The notes under the pieces: generated by a model | Told to the model about the DNA's origin: nothing | What the model saw: only the letters and a program-made list of their open reading frames with translations | The model's database searches: none | Origin: DATMER01 sp963741305 | GTDB taxonomy: Bacteria; Acidobacteriota; Thermoanaerobaculia; Multivoradales; UBA5704 | Direction of reading: 5' to 3' | Length of the DNA stretch: 64,000 nt | NCBI GenBank assembly: GCA_963741305.1 | Contig: CAVUHL010000003.1 | Coordinates: 3,968,001-4,032,000 of the forward strand | Position numbers and translations under genes: made by a program | Shown: positions 63,219-64,000 of the stretch, in pieces | Numbering within the stretch: the first letter of the stretch is position 1 | Layout: the number at the start of each line of letters is the position of its first letter

Positions 63219-64000
63219 GCAGCCTCCTCCTTTTTCGGCCCCCATCGCTTCCACGCCTTGCGCAGCAGCAGGAGGGGGATGAGGATCACGAGCGCGACCG
63301 GCAGGGCCACGACGACCAGGAAGATGACAAGGTCCACCAACCCCTGGAGGAACCCTACCAGAACGCCGAAGGCATTGCGGACCGTCTCGTTCGGGCGCCA
63401 GCCCCCGGCCGTGATCGGCTTCCCCGCCGCGTCCGGCTCCAGGGTGAGCTGGATCGTCGACAGGCCGACCTGGTCCTGCAGAGCGTTGAGCTGCCCCTGG
63501 ATCTGCTCGATCTGGGTGCGGACCCCCGTCAGCTCGCGGTAGATCTCCATCACCTCTCCGACTTTGCGCGAGCGCTCCCGCGACTCGGCCAGCAGCTCGT
63601 GGAGCTCCGTTTCGGTAGCCTGGAGCGACCGCATCCTGGCTGCCAGGTCCACGTACTGGTCGGTGACGTCCTCGGTGGAGATCTGCTCCCGCTCGACCCG
63701 GAGCGCGATCGCGCGGATCTCCTCGCGCGCCCGGTCGAGCCGCTCCGCGGGTACCCGCAGCGTCATCTGGTAGTGCAGGACGCCCTCGCTCCGGCCGGCG
63801 TTCAGGTCCGACAGGAAACCGCCGAGGGAGGCCGCGAGCTGCTGAAGCCGCTGGGCCGCGGCCTCCGTATCCTTCACCACGAGGTGGACGTCGAGCTTGC
63901 GGATCAGCTTCCGGCTCCGGGTGGCGGCCGGCACGGCCTCGCCAGCCGGAGCACCGTCCAGGGACCGGGCTGCCGCTGGGGCCTCGGCCTCCATCGCCAT
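63215..64000 (-). CDS. DUF4349 domain protein, 5' end beyond window
   Basis: 261 residues are visible; the N-terminus, probably with a lipoprotein signal, lies past the right edge. The DUF4349 pattern is clear: KLIRKLDVHLVVKDTEAAAQ, SEGVLHYQMTLRVPAERLD, ISTEDVTDQYVDLAARMRSL, a long coiled coil (ELTGVRTQIEQIQGQLNALQ) and a C-terminal TM helix (VDLVIFLVVVALPVALVILI) followed by basic residues. The role is unknown, probably in the envelope. Coupled to the DUF456 gene. Confidence 0.9.
   Translation of the reverse strand: MAMEAEAPAAARSLDGAPAGEAVPAATRSRKLIRKLDVHLVVKDTEAAAQRLQQLAASLGGFLSDLNAGRSEGVLHYQMTLRVPAERLDRAREEIRAIALRVEREQISTEDVTDQYVDLAARMRSLQATETELHELLAESRERSRKVGEVMEIYRELTGVRTQIEQIQGQLNALQDQVGLSTIQLTLEPDAAGKPITAGGWRPNETVRNAFGVLVGFLQGLVDLVIFLVVVALPVALVILIPLLLLRKAWKRWGPKKEEAA

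Overview
The window is a GC-rich bacterial chromosome segment, most likely from Acidobacteriota. The taxonomic guess (class-level guess Thermoanaerobaculia) is inference. It rests on a VWFA-related protein of the acidobacterial type, winged-helix/Ser-Thr kinase fusions, and a zinc-motif plus TPR C-terminus typical of that phylum's regulators. No rRNA, tRNA, phage structural gene, transposase or CRISPR array was found. Genes are packed with many 4-base ATGA/GTGA start-stop overlaps. At least 14 genes have a TAnnnT box only 6-11 bases before the start codon, which suggests frequent leaderless transcription.

Layout. Positions 1-7816 (minus) hold an intact winged-helix/kinase/TPR gene cut by the left edge, a decayed paralogue, a TAP-like alpha/beta hydrolase, an MFS exporter and an Agl23-like membrane protein. 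A stray MFS 3' fragment between the two kinases indicates an old tandem duplication of the block. Positions 7874-14869 hold an exported LamG protein, two exported isoaspartyl methyltransferases, an exported amidohydrolase, a TldE/PmbA-like protein and an exported isoaspartyl peptidase/asparaginase. Positions 14949-17535 hold a partner-switching module (phosphatase, STAS antagonist, anti-sigma-type kinase) and a 51-residue membrane peptide.

Positions 17.8-21.4 kb look like an integron-cassette cluster without an integrase (CALIN). Small same-strand genes (DUF4386, GNAT, VOC, an unknown pair, a nucleotidyltransferase) are separated by three attC-like sites, and part of the stretch is clearly AT-richer. 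Positions 21.4-24.4 kb are accessory: a conserved small protein, a serine-hydrolase remnant, and a protein with a toxin-type cytidine-deaminase signature. Positions 24.4-43.6 kb are mostly housekeeping: DUF2207, a sigma-54-type activator, UvrA, VWFA/TPR pair, SGNH hydrolase, FadL-type porin, YbjN, SmpB, DUF4390/NtrY-like kinase, Ser/Thr kinase and baeRF3 protein. Positions 43.9-48.1 kb hold a Uma2 nuclease flanked by repeats, then a zur-znuACB metal-uptake operon. Positions 48.1-59.3 kb hold yqeY, selB and two tandem giant helicases. The right end holds argE, hutF, an SRAP protein, DUF456 and DUF4349.

The two strongest candidates for something undescribed are as follows. (1) Several islands of degenerate tandem repeats share a strict 21-bp period (two helical turns, or seven codons) but have unrelated unit sequences. 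They sit at gene ends and at scars of gene decay. (2) Two tandem ~1455-residue proteins combine an N-terminal RelE/ParE-like segment, a UvrD-type helicase, a long helical-repeat region, a zinc-binding-like motif and a C-terminal TPR block.
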